From contig NZ_JODR01000008.1 in NCBI RefSeq assembly GCF_000725885.1, positions 331,561-395,560 on the forward strand: a stretch of DNA of 64,000 bases, read 5' to 3'. Position 1 is the stretch's first letter. Each line of letters opens with the position of its first letter. The notes under the pieces are model-generated. The model was not told the DNA's origin, searched no databases, and saw nothing but the letters and a program-made list of their open reading frames with translations. This DNA is from Streptomyces albus subsp. albus (GTDB lineage: Bacteria > Actinomycetota > Actinomycetes > Streptomycetales > Streptomycetaceae). Below are positions 17,776 through 27,546 of the stretch, piece after piece. A program made the position numbers and the translations under genes.

Positions 17776-18729
17776 TCACAGCCAGGCGGCGAACTCCAGC
17801 AGCATCTCCGCGTCCGGGCGGTTCCCCGTGGCGTGCTGGCGGCAGGCGGACTCCACCGCGCGGTAGAGCGCCCACTGGCGTACCCGCTCGCCGGGCACGT
17901 CCAGGGAGTCGGCGAGTTTGTTGACGCGGCGGCGGGTGGCGGCAGCGGCGCCGGTGGAGGCCATCAGATCGTGCAGCCGGTCCCGCACCAGCCGCGCCAG
18001 GTCGTAGGCGGGCTCGCCCACCAGCGGATCGGGCCCGACGGTCAGCCAGCGGGCGCGCCCCTCCGGCGCGGCGGCGGCCAGCACGGCGCCCTGTCTGAAG
18101 TCACCGTGCAGCAGCACCGGGCCCGCCTCCGGTGCGGACGCCAGCATCTCCTCACGCGCTGCGAGAGCGGCTGCCACCAGGGGTTCGGCGTCCGGCGGCA
18201 CCGTCGTGCGCATCAGTGCGGCCTCGGACGCGGTGTGCTCGGCGACGGTCTCCAGCGTGTGCTGGGCGGGCGGCGGCACCCACAGGCGGCGGACGACGGA
18301 GACGGCCTCCAGCGTCGCCTTCGCCTCCGGCAGCGACCGCAGCGACACCTCGCTGCGCAGCCTCTCCAGCAGCAGTACGCCCTCCTCCGGCGCGGCCCGC
18401 AGGACGCGCACCGCGCCCAGCCCGTGCCAGGCGGTCAGCGTCTCGTGCTCGCGGCGGGCCCGCACCGGCGCGGGCCCGCCGTCGGGCGCCAGGAGCTTCA
18501 AGGCGGCGGGCGTCCCGTCCGCCTGCCGGACGAGCACCACCAGGCTGCCGCGTCCGCCGGGTGTCACGAGACGCTCCGCCGTCAGCTCCCAGCGCTCCAG
18601 CCACCGCTCCAGGAGGGCGGGCAGCCCCTCCAGCCACGTGCGCGCGGCGTCGGCGCTTGCGGCGCCCTGCTGCGCCGTCACGGCACGCACCAGCCGTTGT
18701 GGGGGGTCGAGGGGCAGCACGGAAGCCAT
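17776..18729 (-). CDS. Aminoglycoside-phosphotransferase-fold protein, probable pseudoenzyme
   Basis: The 317-residue protein aligns with the APH/streptomycin 6-phosphotransferase type of small-molecule kinase. The Brenner motif reads LLHGDFRQGAVL: the catalytic Asp is kept, but the metal-binding Asn of HGDxxxxN is Ala. The later segment reads WLTVGPDPLVGEPAYDLARL, where relatives have Ile-Asp-Pro, so the metal-binding Asp is Gly. Loss of both metal ligands argues against normal phosphotransfer. The downstream helices (ALYRAVESACRQHATG) are otherwise well preserved, which suggests a retained binding or regulatory role. It is the last gene of a minus-strand group with a 126-base gap upstream. 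Confidence 0.8.
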   Translation of the reverse strand: MASVLPLDPPQRLVRAVTAQQGAASADAARTWLEGLPALLERWLERWELTAERLVTPGGRGSLVVLVRQADGTPAALKLLAPDGGPAPVRARREHETLTAWHGLGAVRVLRAAPEEGVLLLERLRSEVSLRSLPEAKATLEAVSVVRRLWVPPPAQHTLETVAEHTASEAALMRTTVPPDAEPLVAAALAAREEMLASAPEAGPVLLHGDFRQGAVLAAAAPEGRARWLTVGPDPLVGEPAYDLARLVRDRLHDLMASTGAAAATRRRVNKLADSLDVPGERVRQWALYRAVESACRQHATGNRPDAEMLLEFAAWL

Positions 18730-18855
18730 CCGGGGCGGGCCTTTCTTCAGCTCTGCGCGTCAGCTCGGCCGGGCCCGGTGGCCCGGCGAGTCTCTGTCAG
18801 CGGCTCGTCAGCAGCTCTTTCCGCACGCGGCGGGCGTGCGTACGGCGGCGAGGGG

Positions 18856-19335
18856 TCACAGCGCGTCGGGGGCGTTCGAGCCGCCGGGTGCTCCGGAGGG
18901 CGCGGCCGGTGCTTCGCCGGCTCCCAGTTCGGTGAGACCGGGGAAGGCCACGCCGCTGCCCTTCCAGCGCACGGAGCGGACCGCGGCCTCGCGCAGCGCG
19001 CCGGCGGCCTCGCGCCGCCGCGTTCCCTCACTTGCCCGCACCAGGTCGGCGTACACCCCGGCGATGCGGTCCTCCAACTGGGCCGCGAGCCGTACGGCCG
19101 CGTCACTGTCGGGCACGGCGAACGGCAGTGCGTACGCCGGGGCGGCCGGCTCCGGCTCGCCGCCCAGGGCGCGGACGGTGCGGCGCAGCGCGTCGCGGCG
19201 GGCGCGGTGCGCGTCGTAGCACTCGCGGACCTCTTTCCTGCGGCTCTCCTCGATCCGTCCGCCGACGACTCCGTAGCCGTAGACGGCGGCGTGCTCGGCC
19301 CGCAAGGCGGCCTGTACGGCGGCCAGTTCGCTCAT
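18856..19335 (-). CDS. Ferritin-like DUF4439 protein
   Basis: The 159-residue, strongly helical protein matches the DUF4439 group of ferritin-like four-helix proteins: LRAEHAAVYGYGVVGGRI near the start, then CYDAHRARRDALRRTV. Glu and His residues at positions typical of ferritin-like metal sites are present, but metal binding is not shown. The C-terminal 25 residues are G/A/P-rich and probably disordered. ATG at 19335 has a GGGAGGA ribosome-binding site and overlaps the stop of the upstream lipoprotein gene by four bases (ATGA), so the two are co-translated. The biological role is not known to me. Confidence 0.8.
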   Translation of the reverse strand: MSELAAVQAALRAEHAAVYGYGVVGGRIEESRRKEVRECYDAHRARRDALRRTVRALGGEPEPAAPAYALPFAVPDSDAAVRLAAQLEDRIAGVYADLVRASEGTRRREAAGALREAAVRSVRWKGSGVAFPGLTELGAGEAPAAPSGAPGGSNAPDAL

Positions 19336-20018
19336 CGTCCTCCCGCCTCCTCGCCACGCTCGCCCCTGCTCTGCCCACCGTCGGGGTCCTTGCCCAGTTC
19401 GTCCAGCAGATAGCCGTGTGCGGCTCCGCTGGCGGCTATGGAGGCCAGCAGCCGGGCGAGGGCGGGCGGGGCGTCGCCCAGCGCCTTGTTCCGGTCGCCG
19501 GCCAGCCGCCGCTCGGCCCGGGCCAGTGCGCTCAGCGCCTCCTTCGCGTCCCGGGGCACCGACGCCGTGTCGGGGCGCGGCGGCTTCCCGGCGGGCGTGG
19601 AAGCCGCCGGCCCCGGCTGCCGGGAGCGAGGGCCGCCGGGAGCGGGGGAGGGCGACCGGCCGCCCGGCGTGCCGGAGGCCGAGGGGGAGGGTGAGCCGGT
19701 GCCGGTCTCGGCGCCGCGCAGCACCCGCGCATGGCGGGTGACCTCCTCGCGCAGCGGACGCAGCCGCGCAGCGAGCGAGGGGTGCACCTGGGCTGTCCCG
19801 TCGTAGCGGGCCAGCAGCTTCTCGCTGTCGCGCGCGGTGCGCCCGCGCAGCCGCCGGGCCGCGTCCGAGCGTTCCGCGTCGGCGGTGCCGCCGCTCTCCC
19901 CGCCGGAGCAGCCGGCGGCCAGTGGCAGCCCGAGGGCCGCTCCGGTGGCGCCGAGCGCGCCGGTCAGCAGTGACCTGCGGCGTGGCCGTACCGCCGCCGG
20001 TGACGGCGTGAGCGACAT
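19332..20018 (-). CDS. Probable Tat-exported lipoprotein of unknown function
   Basis: The 228-residue protein begins with a twin-arginine-like basic region, RPRRRSLLTGALG, a hydrophobic stretch and the lipobox LAAGC, so it is likely exported by Tat and lipidated on the cysteine. The mature part has helical segments (LLARYDGTAQVHPSLAARL; ALSALARAERRLAGDRNKA) separated by a low-complexity S/P/G linker (about residues 105-160). It overlaps the ferritin-like gene, and the helical parts look related to ferritin-like domains split by the linker, which is inference. AGGGAG is placed correctly before ATG 20018. Confidence 0.75.
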   Translation of the reverse strand: MSLTPSPAAVRPRRRSLLTGALGATGAALGLPLAAGCSGGESGGTADAERSDAARRLRGRTARDSEKLLARYDGTAQVHPSLAARLRPLREEVTRHARVLRGAETGTGSPSPSASGTPGGRSPSPAPGGPRSRQPGPAASTPAGKPPRPDTASVPRDAKEALSALARAERRLAGDRNKALGDAPPALARLLASIAASGAAHGYLLDELGKDPDGGQSRGERGEEAGGR

Positions 20019-20362
20019 GTGCACTCCCTGGACATGGATGGAGGGGGCGGCGCCGGACGGGCGGATCCGCGTCGGTTCCGCCCCATCCTGTGAGCGCCGC
20101 GCAGCGCCGGTCACCGCCACGCGAGGGTACCCGGACCGCCGTGCCACGCCGCCGCGGCACCCCTGCCCCGCCCCGGCCGTACACCCAACGCCGCACAGCC
20201 GGACGGGCACGGCGCCACCGCGGGGCCGCCCCTCGGTGCCCGACGGTCGTGCGTTCGGCGACCGGGTCGGCGCAGTCCGCCACAGGCGATAGGCTTGGGC
20301 GGCGACACGCCCCTGTCACGAGGCCCCCCAACAACTGCACACGCGGCCGAGGAGTCACCCGG
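20019..20362. promoter_or_regulatory. Divergent promoter region between the lipoprotein gene and rimP
   Basis: No gene is seen in these 344 bases. TAGGCT (20290-20295) is a plausible -10 for rimP, about 68 bases before its start. A clear promoter for the minus-strand lipoprotein operon was not identified. Confidence 0.4.
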
Positions 20363-20962
20363 ATGAGCACCACCCAGAGCGAGAGGCTGCGCGGACTGCT
20401 GGAACCGCTCGTCAGCAAGAGGGGGTTGGATCTCGAAGAGATCGCAGTGACCCCGGCAGGCAAGCGGCGCGTGCTGCGCGTCGTCGTGGACGCCGACGAC
20501 GGGGTCCAGCTGGACACCTGCGCGGAACTGAGCCGTGCCTTCTCCGAAGTGCTCGACGAGACCGACGCGATGGGCGGCGCCCCCTATGTGCTCGAGGTCA
20601 CCTCGCCGGGGGCCGACCGTCCGCTGACCGAGCAGCGGCACTACCGCAGGGCCACCGGCCGGCTCATCAAGGCGCAGCTGACGCCTGAGGCCGGCGGGGG
20701 CGAGCTGACGGCCAGGATCACCGGTGTCGACGACGAGGGCGTCGACCTGGAGGTGCCCGGCGTCAAGGGGCGCAAGCCCACCACCCGCAGGCTGGCGTTC
20801 GACGAGATCGCCAAGGCGCGGGTCGAGATCGAGTTCAACCGCAAGGCCGCGCAGCAGCCGCGGCCCGCGTCCGCGGCGAAGGACGCCGCATCCGCCGAAT
20901 CCGCAGCAGCGGCCGAGGCCGACCCGACCGCAGACGACGACGAGAACGAGGAGGAGGCGTAG
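20363..20962 (+). CDS. rimP: Ribosome maturation factor RimP
   Basis: RimP assists 30S subunit assembly. The 199-residue protein shows the two RimP domains: an N-terminal alpha/beta domain with [20 protein letters not shown] and [20 protein letters not shown], the conserved linker [20 protein letters not shown], and the SH3-like C-terminal domain ([17 protein letters not shown]). A charged tail rich in A, D and E (about residues 165-199) extends past the usual family length. GAGGAG lies about ten bases before ATG 20363. The gene opens the rimP-nusA-ylxR-infB cluster, and nusA starts two bases after its stop. Confidence 0.95.
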   Translation: MSTTQSERLRGLLEPLVSKRGLDLEEIAVTPAGKRRVLRVVVDADDGVQLDTCAELSRAFSEVLDETDAMGGAPYVLEVTSPGADRPLTEQRHYRRATGRLIKAQLTPEAGGGELTARITGVDDEGVDLEVPGVKGRKPTTRRLAFDEIAKARVEIEFNRKAAQQPRPASAAKDAASAESAAAAEADPTADDDENEEEA

Positions 20963-20964
20963 CC

Positions 20965-22014
20965 GTGGACATCGACATGAGTGCCCTGCGCGGGCTGGTC
21001 AGGGAGAAGGAGATCTCCCTCGACCTGCTGGTGGAGGCGATCGAGTCGGCCCTCCTCATCGCGTACCACCGCACCGAGGGCAGCCGGCGGGACGCCCGTG
21101 TGGAACTGAACCGCAAGAGCGGCCACGTGACGGTGTGGGCGAAGGAAAGCCCCGACGAGATCGAAGAGGGCGCCGAACCCCGGGAGTTCGACGACACGCC
21201 CTCCGGATTCGGCCGCATCGCGGCGACGACCGCCAAGCAGGTCATCCTCCAGCGGCTGCGGGACGCCGAGGAGGAGGTCACCTTCGGCGAGTACGCGGGC
21301 CGGGAGGGTGATGTCGTCGCGGGTGTCGTCCAGCAGGGCAAGGACCCCAAGAGCGTGCTGGTCGACATCGGCAAGCTGGAGGCCATCCTGCCGCCGCAGG
21401 AGCAGGTGCCCGGTGAGGACTACGCGCACGGCACCCGGCTGCGCACCTACGTGGTGCGGGTCGCCAAGGGTGTGCGCGGCCCGTCCGTGACGCTCTCGCG
21501 CACCCACCCCAACCTGGTCAAGAAGCTCTTCGAGCTGGAGGTGCCGGAGATCGCGGACGGCTCGGTCGAGATCGCGGCCATCGCCCGCGAGGCCGGTCAC
21601 CGTACGAAGATCGCGGTGCGGTCCACCCGCTCGGGGCTGAACGCCAAGGGCGCCTGCATCGGCCCGATGGGCGGCCGGGTGCGCAACGTCATGGCGGAGC
21701 TGCACGGCGAGAAGATCGACATCGTGGACTGGTCGGAGGACCCGGCCGAACTGGTCGCGAACGCGCTGTCCCCGGCGCGGGTGAGCAAGGTCGAGATCAT
21801 CGACCTGGCGTCCCGGTCCGCCCGGGTGACGGTGCCCGACTACCAGCTGTCACTGGCGATCGGCAAAGAGGGACAGAACGCCCGGCTCGCGGCCCGTCTC
21901 ACCGGCTGGCGCATCGACATCCGCCCGGACACGGCCGAGCAGGCCGAGGCCGGGAGCGCCGCTTCCGGCGAGGGCGGTGGCCGGTCCGGGGGCAGGACGT
22001 CCCGCGAGGGGTGA
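20965..22014 (+). CDS. nusA: Transcription elongation/termination factor NusA
   Basis: NusA binds RNA polymerase and nascent RNA to control pausing, termination and rRNA antitermination. The 349-residue form has the N-terminal polymerase-binding domain (about 1-115), an S1 domain starting near [20 protein letters not shown], and two KH domains, the first containing [19 protein letters not shown] and the second [20 protein letters not shown]. It lacks the C-terminal acidic repeats of E. coli NusA, as is normal in actinobacteria. The GTG start is two bases after rimP, with GAGGAGG in the end of rimP acting as its ribosome-binding site. Confidence 0.97.
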   Translation: MDIDMSALRGLVREKEISLDLLVEAIESALLIAYHRTEGSRRDARVELNRKSGHVTVWAKESPDEIEEGAEPREFDDTPSGFGRIAATTAKQVILQRLRDAEEEVTFGEYAGREGDVVAGVVQQGKDPKSVLVDIGKLEAILPPQEQVPGEDYAHGTRLRTYVVRVAKGVRGPSVTLSRTHPNLVKKLFELEVPEIADGSVEIAAIAREAGHRTKIAVRSTRSGLNAKGACIGPMGGRVRNVMAELHGEKIDIVDWSEDPAELVANALSPARVSKVEIIDLASRSARVTVPDYQLSLAIGKEGQNARLAARLTGWRIDIRPDTAEQAEAGSAASGEGGGRSGGRTSREG

Positions 22015-22124
22015 ATCCGGCCACGCCGGGAAGGGATCACGGCGTGCGGCCGGTCGCTCACGGTCCGGCTGCGAATGAGTAACGGCGCCCTTACCCCCCA
22101 CGGGGTCCTGGGGCTTCGGGGAGG

Positions 22125-22130
22125 TAGACT
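22125..22130 (+). promoter_or_regulatory. Candidate -10 element just before ylxR
   Basis: TAGACT is followed by six bases and then the GTG start at 22137, so the ylxR transcript may be leaderless. The GGGGAGG immediately before it (about 12 bases from the start) could instead be a distant ribosome-binding site for read-through mRNA from nusA. Confidence 0.35.
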
Positions 22131-22136
22131 TAATCA

Positions 22137-22433
22137 GTGTCTGGCCGGACGCACGGTCGGTCGTGCCCTCAGCGGACCTGCGTGGGCTGCCGGGAGTGCA
22201 CCGACAAGGGCGCACTGCTGCGAATGGTGCTGATCGGGGGCAGCCTGATCCCCGATCTTCGCGGTAGGCTGCCCGGTCGGGGTGCGTATCTGCACCCTGT
22301 TCCCTCCTGCCTCGAGCAGGCCGTCCGGCGCCGGGCGTTCAACCGGGCCTTCCGGGGTCCGGGACCGTTCGACCTCGCACACCTGCGCGAGCACGTGGAG
22401 CGGATCGCACAGCAAGGACAGCAAGCACCGTAA
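22137..22433 (+). CDS. ylxR: YlxR-family (DUF448) RNA-binding protein
   Basis: The 98-residue protein has the YlxR hallmark RTCVGCRECTDKGALLRMVL followed by GRLPGRGAYLHPVPSCLEQA, a small basic fold believed to bind RNA. The family sits between nusA and infB in most Gram-positive bacteria, as here. In some Firmicutes YlxR has been linked to RNase P or to transcription control, but its role in actinobacteria is not established. The GTG at 22137 gives SGRTHGRSCPQRTC, the normal start region. A terminator-like hairpin follows ten bases after the stop. Confidence 0.92.
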   Translation: MSGRTHGRSCPQRTCVGCRECTDKGALLRMVLIGGSLIPDLRGRLPGRGAYLHPVPSCLEQAVRRRAFNRAFRGPGPFDLAHLREHVERIAQQGQQAP

Positions 22434-22442
22434 GAGAAAGAG

Positions 22443-22465
22443 CCCGCACGGACCTGCCGTGCGGG
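22443..22465 (+). terminator. Hairpin between ylxR and infB
   Basis: CCCGCACGG (22443-22451) and CCGTGCGGG (22457-22465) are exact complements around a 5-base loop. It may attenuate or process the message upstream of infB rather than end it. Confidence 0.55.
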
Positions 22466-22502
22466 GAGAGGTACCTCGCGAGTGGGAAGTAGGTCGAGAT
22501 TG

Positions 22503-22535
22503 CGATGAGCACTCGATGAGTACGCGATGAGTACG
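22503..22535. repeat. Three tandem 11-bp repeats in the infB leader
   Basis: CGATGAG-C/T-AC plus one base starts at 22503, 22514 and 22525. Each copy contains ATGAG, so the leader carries three ATG triplets in different frames upstream of the infB start at 22594. Confidence 0.6.
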
Positions 22536-22593
22536 CCCATGCATCAGTAGCGAAGGTCCGGCGGACGATCTCCCCCGGGCCGTAAGGAGCGAA

Positions 22594-25593
22594 GTGGCTA
22601 AGGTCCGGGTATACGAACTCGCCAAGGAACTTGGAGTGGAGAGCAAGGTCGTCATGGCCAAGCTCCAGGAACTCGGCGAATTCGTCCGTTCGGCGTCCTC
22701 GACGATCGAGGCGCCGGTTGTCCGCAAACTGACAGACGCGTTCGACGCGAGCGGTGGCGCTGCCAAGAAGTCCGCCGCGAAGCCCGCGGCGCCCAAGAAG
22801 GCCGCCGCCAGGCCCGCCGCGTCCAAGCCGGGCGCGAGCGCACCGAAGCCGGGTGCTCCCAAGCCCGGCCCCAAGCCGGGTCCCGAAGGCGGCCCGGTGA
22901 CACCTGCGCCGAGCCCCGCACAGGGTGAGACCGGCGCTGCCGAGGCCCCGCGCCCCGGCGCCCCCAAGCCCGGCCCGAAGCCGGGCCCGCAGGCCCCCGC
23001 GCCGGCGAAGCCGGACTTCCAGGCGCCCACCACGGGCGCCCCGAAGCCGGGCGGTCAGCGCCCCGGCGGCCCGGCCCCGAAGCCGGGTCAGGCTCCGCGG
23101 CCCGGCGGCCAGTCGCGTCCGCAGGGCGGCCAGGGTCCGAAGCCGGGCCAGGCCCCGAAGCCGGGCGGGCGTCCGGCCGGCCCGCGTCCGGGCAACAACC
23201 CCTTCACCTCCGGTGGCTCCACCGGGATGGCGCGCCCGCAGGCGCCCCGTCCGGGCGGTGCCCCCAAGCCGGGTCAGCCGCCGAAGCCGGGTGCCCCCAA
23301 GCCGGGCCCGAGCGGCCAGGGCGGTCCCCGTCCGCAGGCTCCGGGCGGTCAGCGCCCCACGCCGGGCAACATGCCGCGTCCGCAGGCCCCGCAGGGCGGC
23401 GGTCCCCGTCCGGGCGGCAACCGTCCGAACCCGGGCATGATGCCGCAGCGTCCGGCCGCGGGTCCGCGTCCGGGCCCGGGCCGCGGTGGTCCTGGCGGTG
23501 GCGGTGGCCGTCCCGGTGGCGGCGGTGGCCGTCCCGGGTTCGCCGGCCGTCCCGGTGGCGGCGGTGGCGGCGGTGGCCGTCCCGGCGGTTTCGCCGGTCG
23601 TCCTGGTGGCGGCGGTGGCCGTCCCGGGTTCGGCGGTCGTCCCGGCGGTCCCGGTGGGCGCGGCGGCACCCAGGGTGCCTTCGGCCGTCCCGGCGGTCCG
23701 GCGCGTCGTGGCCGCAAGTCGAAGCGGCAGCGGCGCCAGGAGTACGAGCAGATGCAGGCGCCGTCCGTCGGCGGTGTGATGCTGCCGCGCGGCAAGGGCG
23801 AGACCGTCCGGCTGTCGCGTGGTGCCTCGCTCACGGACTTCGCGGAGAAGATCAACGCCAACCCGGCGTCGCTCGTGCAGGTGATGTTCAACCTGGGCGA
23901 GATGGTCACCGCGACCCAGTCCGTCTCCGACGAGACGCTCCAGCTCCTCGGCGACGAGATGAACTACGTCGTTCAGATCGTCAGCCCGGAGGAGGAGGAC
24001 CGCGAGCTGCTGGAGTCCTTCGACATCGAGTTCGGTGAGGACGAGGGCGGCGAGACGGCGCTGATGCCGCGTCCGCCGGTGGTGACCGTCATGGGTCACG
24101 TCGACCACGGTAAGACGCGGCTGCTGGACGCGATCCGCAAGACCAACGTCATCGAGGGCGAGGCCGGCGGTATCACCCAGCACATCGGCGCCTACCAGGC
24201 GTCGACGGAGGTGAACGGCGAAGAGCGCAAGATCACCTTCATCGACACCCCCGGACACGAGGCGTTCACCGCCATGCGTGCCCGCGGTGCCAAGTCGACC
24301 GACATCGCGATCCTCGTGGTCGCGGCCAACGACGGCGTGATGCCGCAGACCGTCGAGGCGCTCAACCACGCCAAGGCGGCCGACGTGCCGATCGTCGTCG
24401 CGGTCAACAAGATCGACGTCGAGGGCGCCGACCCGACCAAGGTCCGCGGCCAGCTGACCGAGTACGGGCTGGTGGCCGAGGAGTACGGCGGCGACACGAT
24501 GTTCGTCGACATCTCCGCCCGCCAGGGCACCAACATCGACGAGCTGCTCGAAGCCGTGGTCCTCACCGCCGACGCGGCGCTCGACCTGCGGGCCAACCCC
24601 GACCAGGACGCCCAGGGCATCGCGATCGAGGCCCACCTCGACCGCGGCCGTGGCGCCGTGGCCACCGTGCTGGTCCAGCGCGGCACCCTGCGGGTCGGCG
24701 AGACCATGGTCGTCGGCGACGCCTACGGCCGGGTCCGCGCGATGCTGGACGACAAGGGCGAGAACATCAAGGAAGCGGGTCCCTCGACTCCCGTCCTGGT
24801 GCTCGGCCTCACCAACGTCCCGGGTGCCGGCGACAACTTCCTGGTCGTCGACGAGGACCGCACGGCACGGCAGATCGCCGAGAAGCGCGCGGCGCGCGAG
24901 CGCAACGCGGCCTTCGCCAAGCGGACCCGCCGGGTCTCCCTGGAGGACCTGGACAAGGTGCTCAAGGCCGGCGAGGTGCAGCAGCTCAACCTCATCATCA
25001 AGGGCGACGCGTCCGGTTCGGTCGAGGCCCTGGAGTCCTCGCTGCTCCAGCTCGACGTCGGCGAAGAGGTCGACCTGCGCATCCTGCACCGCGGGGTGGG
25101 TGCGGTCACCGAGACCGACATCGACCTGGCGACCGGTTCCGACGCCATCGTCATCGGCTTCAACGTCCGCGCCGAGGGGCGCGCGACCCAGATGGCCGAG
25201 CGCGAAGGCGTGGACGTGCGGTACTACTCGGTCATCTACCAGGTGATCGAGGAGATCGAGGCGGCCCTCAAGGGCATGCTCAAGCCGGAGTACGAAGAGG
25301 TCGAGCTGGGCACGGCGGAGATCCGCGAGATCTTCCGCTCGTCCAAGCTGGGCAACATCGCCGGTGTCCTCATCCGCTCCGGCGAGGTGCGCAGGAACTC
25401 CAAGGCCCGCGTCATCCGCGACGGCAAGGTCGTGGCGGAGAACCTCACCATCGAGGGTCTGCGCCGCTTCAAGGACGACGTCACCGAGATCCGCGAAGGC
25501 TTCGAGGGCGGTATCAACCTCGGGAACTTCAACGACATCAAGGTGGACGACGTCATCGCGACGTACGAGATGCGGGAGAAGCCGCGAGGCTGA
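22594..25593 (+). CDS. infB: Translation initiation factor IF-2
   Basis: IF-2 is the GTPase that places initiator tRNA on the ribosome. The 999-residue protein has an N-terminal IF2_N domain ([20 protein letters not shown]), then about 340 residues of low-complexity sequence, first KPG/APKPG-type and then [14 protein letters not shown] repeats. The conserved core shows G1 GHVDHGKT (501-508), [19 protein letters not shown] and NKID, followed by domains II-IV, ending in [19 protein letters not shown]. The GTG start has AAGGAG upstream. A very stable hairpin 13 bases after the stop ends the nusA-infB transcript at least in part. Confidence 0.98.
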   Translation: MAKVRVYELAKELGVESKVVMAKLQELGEFVRSASSTIEAPVVRKLTDAFDASGGAAKKSAAKPAAPKKAAARPAASKPGASAPKPGAPKPGPKPGPEGGPVTPAPSPAQGETGAAEAPRPGAPKPGPKPGPQAPAPAKPDFQAPTTGAPKPGGQRPGGPAPKPGQAPRPGGQSRPQGGQGPKPGQAPKPGGRPAGPRPGNNPFTSGGSTGMARPQAPRPGGAPKPGQPPKPGAPKPGPSGQGGPRPQAPGGQRPTPGNMPRPQAPQGGGPRPGGNRPNPGMMPQRPAAGPRPGPGRGGPGGGGGRPGGGGGRPGFAGRPGGGGGGGGRPGGFAGRPGGGGGRPGFGGRPGGPGGRGGTQGAFGRPGGPARRGRKSKRQRRQEYEQMQAPSVGGVMLPRGKGETVRLSRGASLTDFAEKINANPASLVQVMFNLGEMVTATQSVSDETLQLLGDEMNYVVQIVSPEEEDRELLESFDIEFGEDEGGETALMPRPPVVTVMGHVDHGKTRLLDAIRKTNVIEGEAGGITQHIGAYQASTEVNGEERKITFIDTPGHEAFTAMRARGAKSTDIAILVVAANDGVMPQTVEALNHAKAADVPIVVAVNKIDVEGADPTKVRGQLTEYGLVAEEYGGDTMFVDISARQGTNIDELLEAVVLTADAALDLRANPDQDAQGIAIEAHLDRGRGAVATVLVQRGTLRVGETMVVGDAYGRVRAMLDDKGENIKEAGPSTPVLVLGLTNVPGAGDNFLVVDEDRTARQIAEKRAARERNAAFAKRTRRVSLEDLDKVLKAGEVQQLNLIIKGDASGSVEALESSLLQLDVGEEVDLRILHRGVGAVTETDIDLATGSDAIVIGFNVRAEGRATQMAEREGVDVRYYSVIYQVIEEIEAALKGMLKPEYEEVELGTAEIREIFRSSKLGNIAGVLIRSGEVRRNSKARVIRDGKVVAENLTIEGLRRFKDDVTEIREGFEGGINLGNFNDIKVDDVIATYEMREKPRG

Positions 25594-25606
25594 CCCACTC
25601 CCTTGT

Positions 25607-25650
25607 GCCGGGGCCGACCGGCGGAAGTATTTCCGTCGATCGGCCCCGGC
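25607..25650 (+). terminator. 20-bp hairpin terminator after infB
   Basis: The arms 25607-25626 and 25631-25650 pair over 20 positions around the loop GTAT. Inner pairs are GGAA with TTCC, and two positions are G-T-type wobbles. It begins 13 bases after the infB stop. Confidence 0.8.
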
Positions 25651-25738
25651 CGTTGCGTGTACGGTGCCGTTAGCGCGGCCGTCCAGTTTCCGCTGGGCGG
25701 CGACCCCAAGGCCCCACGGGTGGCATGACCCGGACTGT

Positions 25739-26035
25739 ATGTACGTAGGGACGCTGTCCTTCGATCTGCTCCTGGGCGACGTGCGGTCGCTCAAGGAGAA
25801 GCGCTCCGTCGTCCGGCCGATCATCGCCGAGCTGCACCGCAGATACGCGGTCAGCGTGGCCGAGACGGGGGAGCAGAACCTCTACCGCAGGGCACACATC
25901 GGACTGGCGGCGGTCTCCGGTGACGCCGGGCACCTGACCGATGTGCTGGACAGCTGCGAACGGCTGGTGGCGGCCCGCCCCGAGGTGGAACTGCTCTCCG
26001 TCCGGCGGCGGTTCCACGGCGCCGACGACGAATAG
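25739..26035 (+). CDS. DUF503 (YlxP-like) protein
   Basis: The 98-residue protein is a member of the DUF503 family (B. subtilis YlxP): [32 protein letters not shown] at the start, then [25 protein letters not shown]. It is a small ferredoxin-like fold typically encoded between infB and rbfA. Its molecular function is not established; a role in ribosome assembly is inferred from its neighbours only. No ribosome-binding site is seen, so the transcript may be leaderless. Confidence 0.88.
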   Translation: MYVGTLSFDLLLGDVRSLKEKRSVVRPIIAELHRRYAVSVAETGEQNLYRRAHIGLAAVSGDAGHLTDVLDSCERLVAARPEVELLSVRRRFHGADDE

Positions 26036-26127
26036 ACCGACTGCTTGCGCCCGAGCGGCGCAGCGAACACAGGCAGGAAGAGCCGCGGCGCGTGCGAACG
26101 TGCCGCGCAGAGCAAGGAGACGGACCA

Positions 26128-26616
26128 GTGGCCGACAACGCACGGGCCAAGAGGCTGGCCGACCTCATCCGTGAGGTGGTCGCGGAGAAGCTGCACCGGG
26201 GGATCAAGGACCCGCGGCTCGGCACACACGTGACCGTCACGGACACCCGGGTCACCGGCGATCTGCGGGAAGCGACGGTCTTCTACACCGTCTTCGGCGA
26301 CGACGAGGACCGCAAGGCGGCAGCGGCCGGCCTGGAGAGCGCCAAGGGCGTGCTGCGCTCGGCGGTCGGCAAGGCCGCGGGCATCAAGCACACGCCGAGC
26401 CTGACGTTCGTGGCGGACGCGCTGCCGGAGAACGCCCGGACGCTCGACGACGCGCTCGCCCGGGCGCGGGCCGCCGACGAGGAAGTCCGCAAGGCCTCGT
26501 CCGGCGCCACCTACGCCGGGGACGCCGACCCGTACCGCAAGCCGGGCGAGGCGGAGCTGGACGAGGACGGTGGCGAGGCCGACGACGCGGCCGGCGGCAA
26601 GGACGAGAGCGCCTGA
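26128..26616 (+). CDS. rbfA: Ribosome-binding factor A
   Basis: RbfA is a KH-fold protein that binds the 30S subunit and helps 16S rRNA 5'-end maturation. The 162-residue product has [18 protein letters not shown] at the N terminus, [23 protein letters not shown] in the middle, and [27 protein letters not shown], covering the family core. The last ~35 residues form an acidic G/A/D/E tail common in actinobacteria. AAGGAG is well placed before the GTG at 26128. truB starts three bases after the stop, so the pair is co-translated. Confidence 0.95.
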   Translation: MADNARAKRLADLIREVVAEKLHRGIKDPRLGTHVTVTDTRVTGDLREATVFYTVFGDDEDRKAAAAGLESAKGVLRSAVGKAAGIKHTPSLTFVADALPENARTLDDALARARAADEEVRKASSGATYAGDADPYRKPGEAELDEDGGEADDAAGGKDESA

Positions 26617-26619
26617 TCC

Positions 26620-27546
26620 GTGGCACGCAAGAGAGACAACGGGCCCGGCGGGCTGATCGTCGTCGACAAGCCCGCCGGGTTCACCTCGCACGACGTCGTG
26701 GCCAAGCTGCGGGGGATGGCCCGCACCCGGCGCGTCGGACACGCCGGGACGCTCGACCCCATGGCCACCGGCGTGCTGGTGGTCGGCACCGAACGGTCCA
26801 CCCGGCTGCTCGGCCACCTCGCCCTGACGGAGAAGGAGTACGTCGCCACCGTCCGGCTCGGCCAGGAGACCGTCACCGAGGACGCCGAGGGCGAGATCAC
26901 CGCGGCGAAGGGCGCCAAGGACCTCGACCGGGCGCGGGTGGAGGCCGCCGTGGCCGGGCTGACCGGCGAGATCGAGCAGGTGCCCTCCTCGGTCAGCGCC
27001 GTCAAGGTGGACGGCAAGCGTGCCTACGCCCGGATACGGGATGGCGAGCAGGTCGAACTGGCGGCCCGCCCGGTGACCGTCTCGTCGTTCGTGGTGCACG
27101 ACATTCGCGAGGAGACGGCCGAGGACGGTACACCGGTCACCGATCTGCTGGTCTCGGTGGTCTGCTCCTCCGGCACCTACGTGCGGGCTCTTGCCCGTGA
27201 TCTGGGCGCGGCGCTGGACACCGGGGGCCATCTGACCGCCCTGCGGCGCACCCGAGTCGGCCCGTACCGGCTCGAGGGCGCGCACACCCTGGAGCAGCTC
27301 CAGGGACGGGTGGACGCGGGCGAACCGCTGCCCGTGCTGCCGCTGGGCGAGGCGGCAGCCGCCGCGTTCGAGCGGTGGGACGTGGACGAGGAGGACGCCC
27401 GGCGTATCGGCAACGGCGTCCAGCTGCGGATGCCGGCCGGCCGGAAGGGCGACGGGCCCGTGGCCGTGTTCGGGCCCGGTGACCGCTTCGTGGCGCTGGT
27501 CGCGGAGAGCGGGGGCAGGGCGAAGAGCCTGGCCGTCTTCGTGTGA
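26620..27546 (+). CDS. truB: tRNA pseudouridine(55) synthase
   Basis: TruB makes pseudouridine at position 55 of the T-loop of tRNAs. The 308 residues show [20 protein letters not shown], the catalytic motif [14 protein letters not shown] (Asp46), [10 protein letters not shown] and the [13 protein letters not shown] block, with a C-terminal PUA-like part ([13 protein letters not shown]). The GTG start follows rbfA by three bases. Oddly, the last codons and stop (GCCGTCTTCGTGTGA) are echoed three times in the next 100 bases, so the 3' end of the gene seems to have been duplicated into the gap. Confidence 0.96.
   Translation: MARKRDNGPGGLIVVDKPAGFTSHDVVAKLRGMARTRRVGHAGTLDPMATGVLVVGTERSTRLLGHLALTEKEYVATVRLGQETVTEDAEGEITAAKGAKDLDRARVEAAVAGLTGEIEQVPSSVSAVKVDGKRAYARIRDGEQVELAARPVTVSSFVVHDIREETAEDGTPVTDLLVSVVCSSGTYVRALARDLGAALDTGGHLTALRRTRVGPYRLEGAHTLEQLQGRVDAGEPLPVLPLGEAAAAAFERWDVDEEDARRIGNGVQLRMPAGRKGDGPVAVFGPGDRFVALVAESGGRAKSLAVFV

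Noticed and set aside
22760..23730. Collagen-like or surface-protein repeats (PKPG, RPGGGG)
   Set aside because: They are inside the N-terminal region of IF-2, where such low complexity is normal for actinobacteria.
22339..25824. A 1161-codon open frame on the minus strand over infB
   Set aside because: The product is T/A/G/R/D low-complexity, the complement of IF-2 repeats and core, with no ribosome-binding site or family motif.
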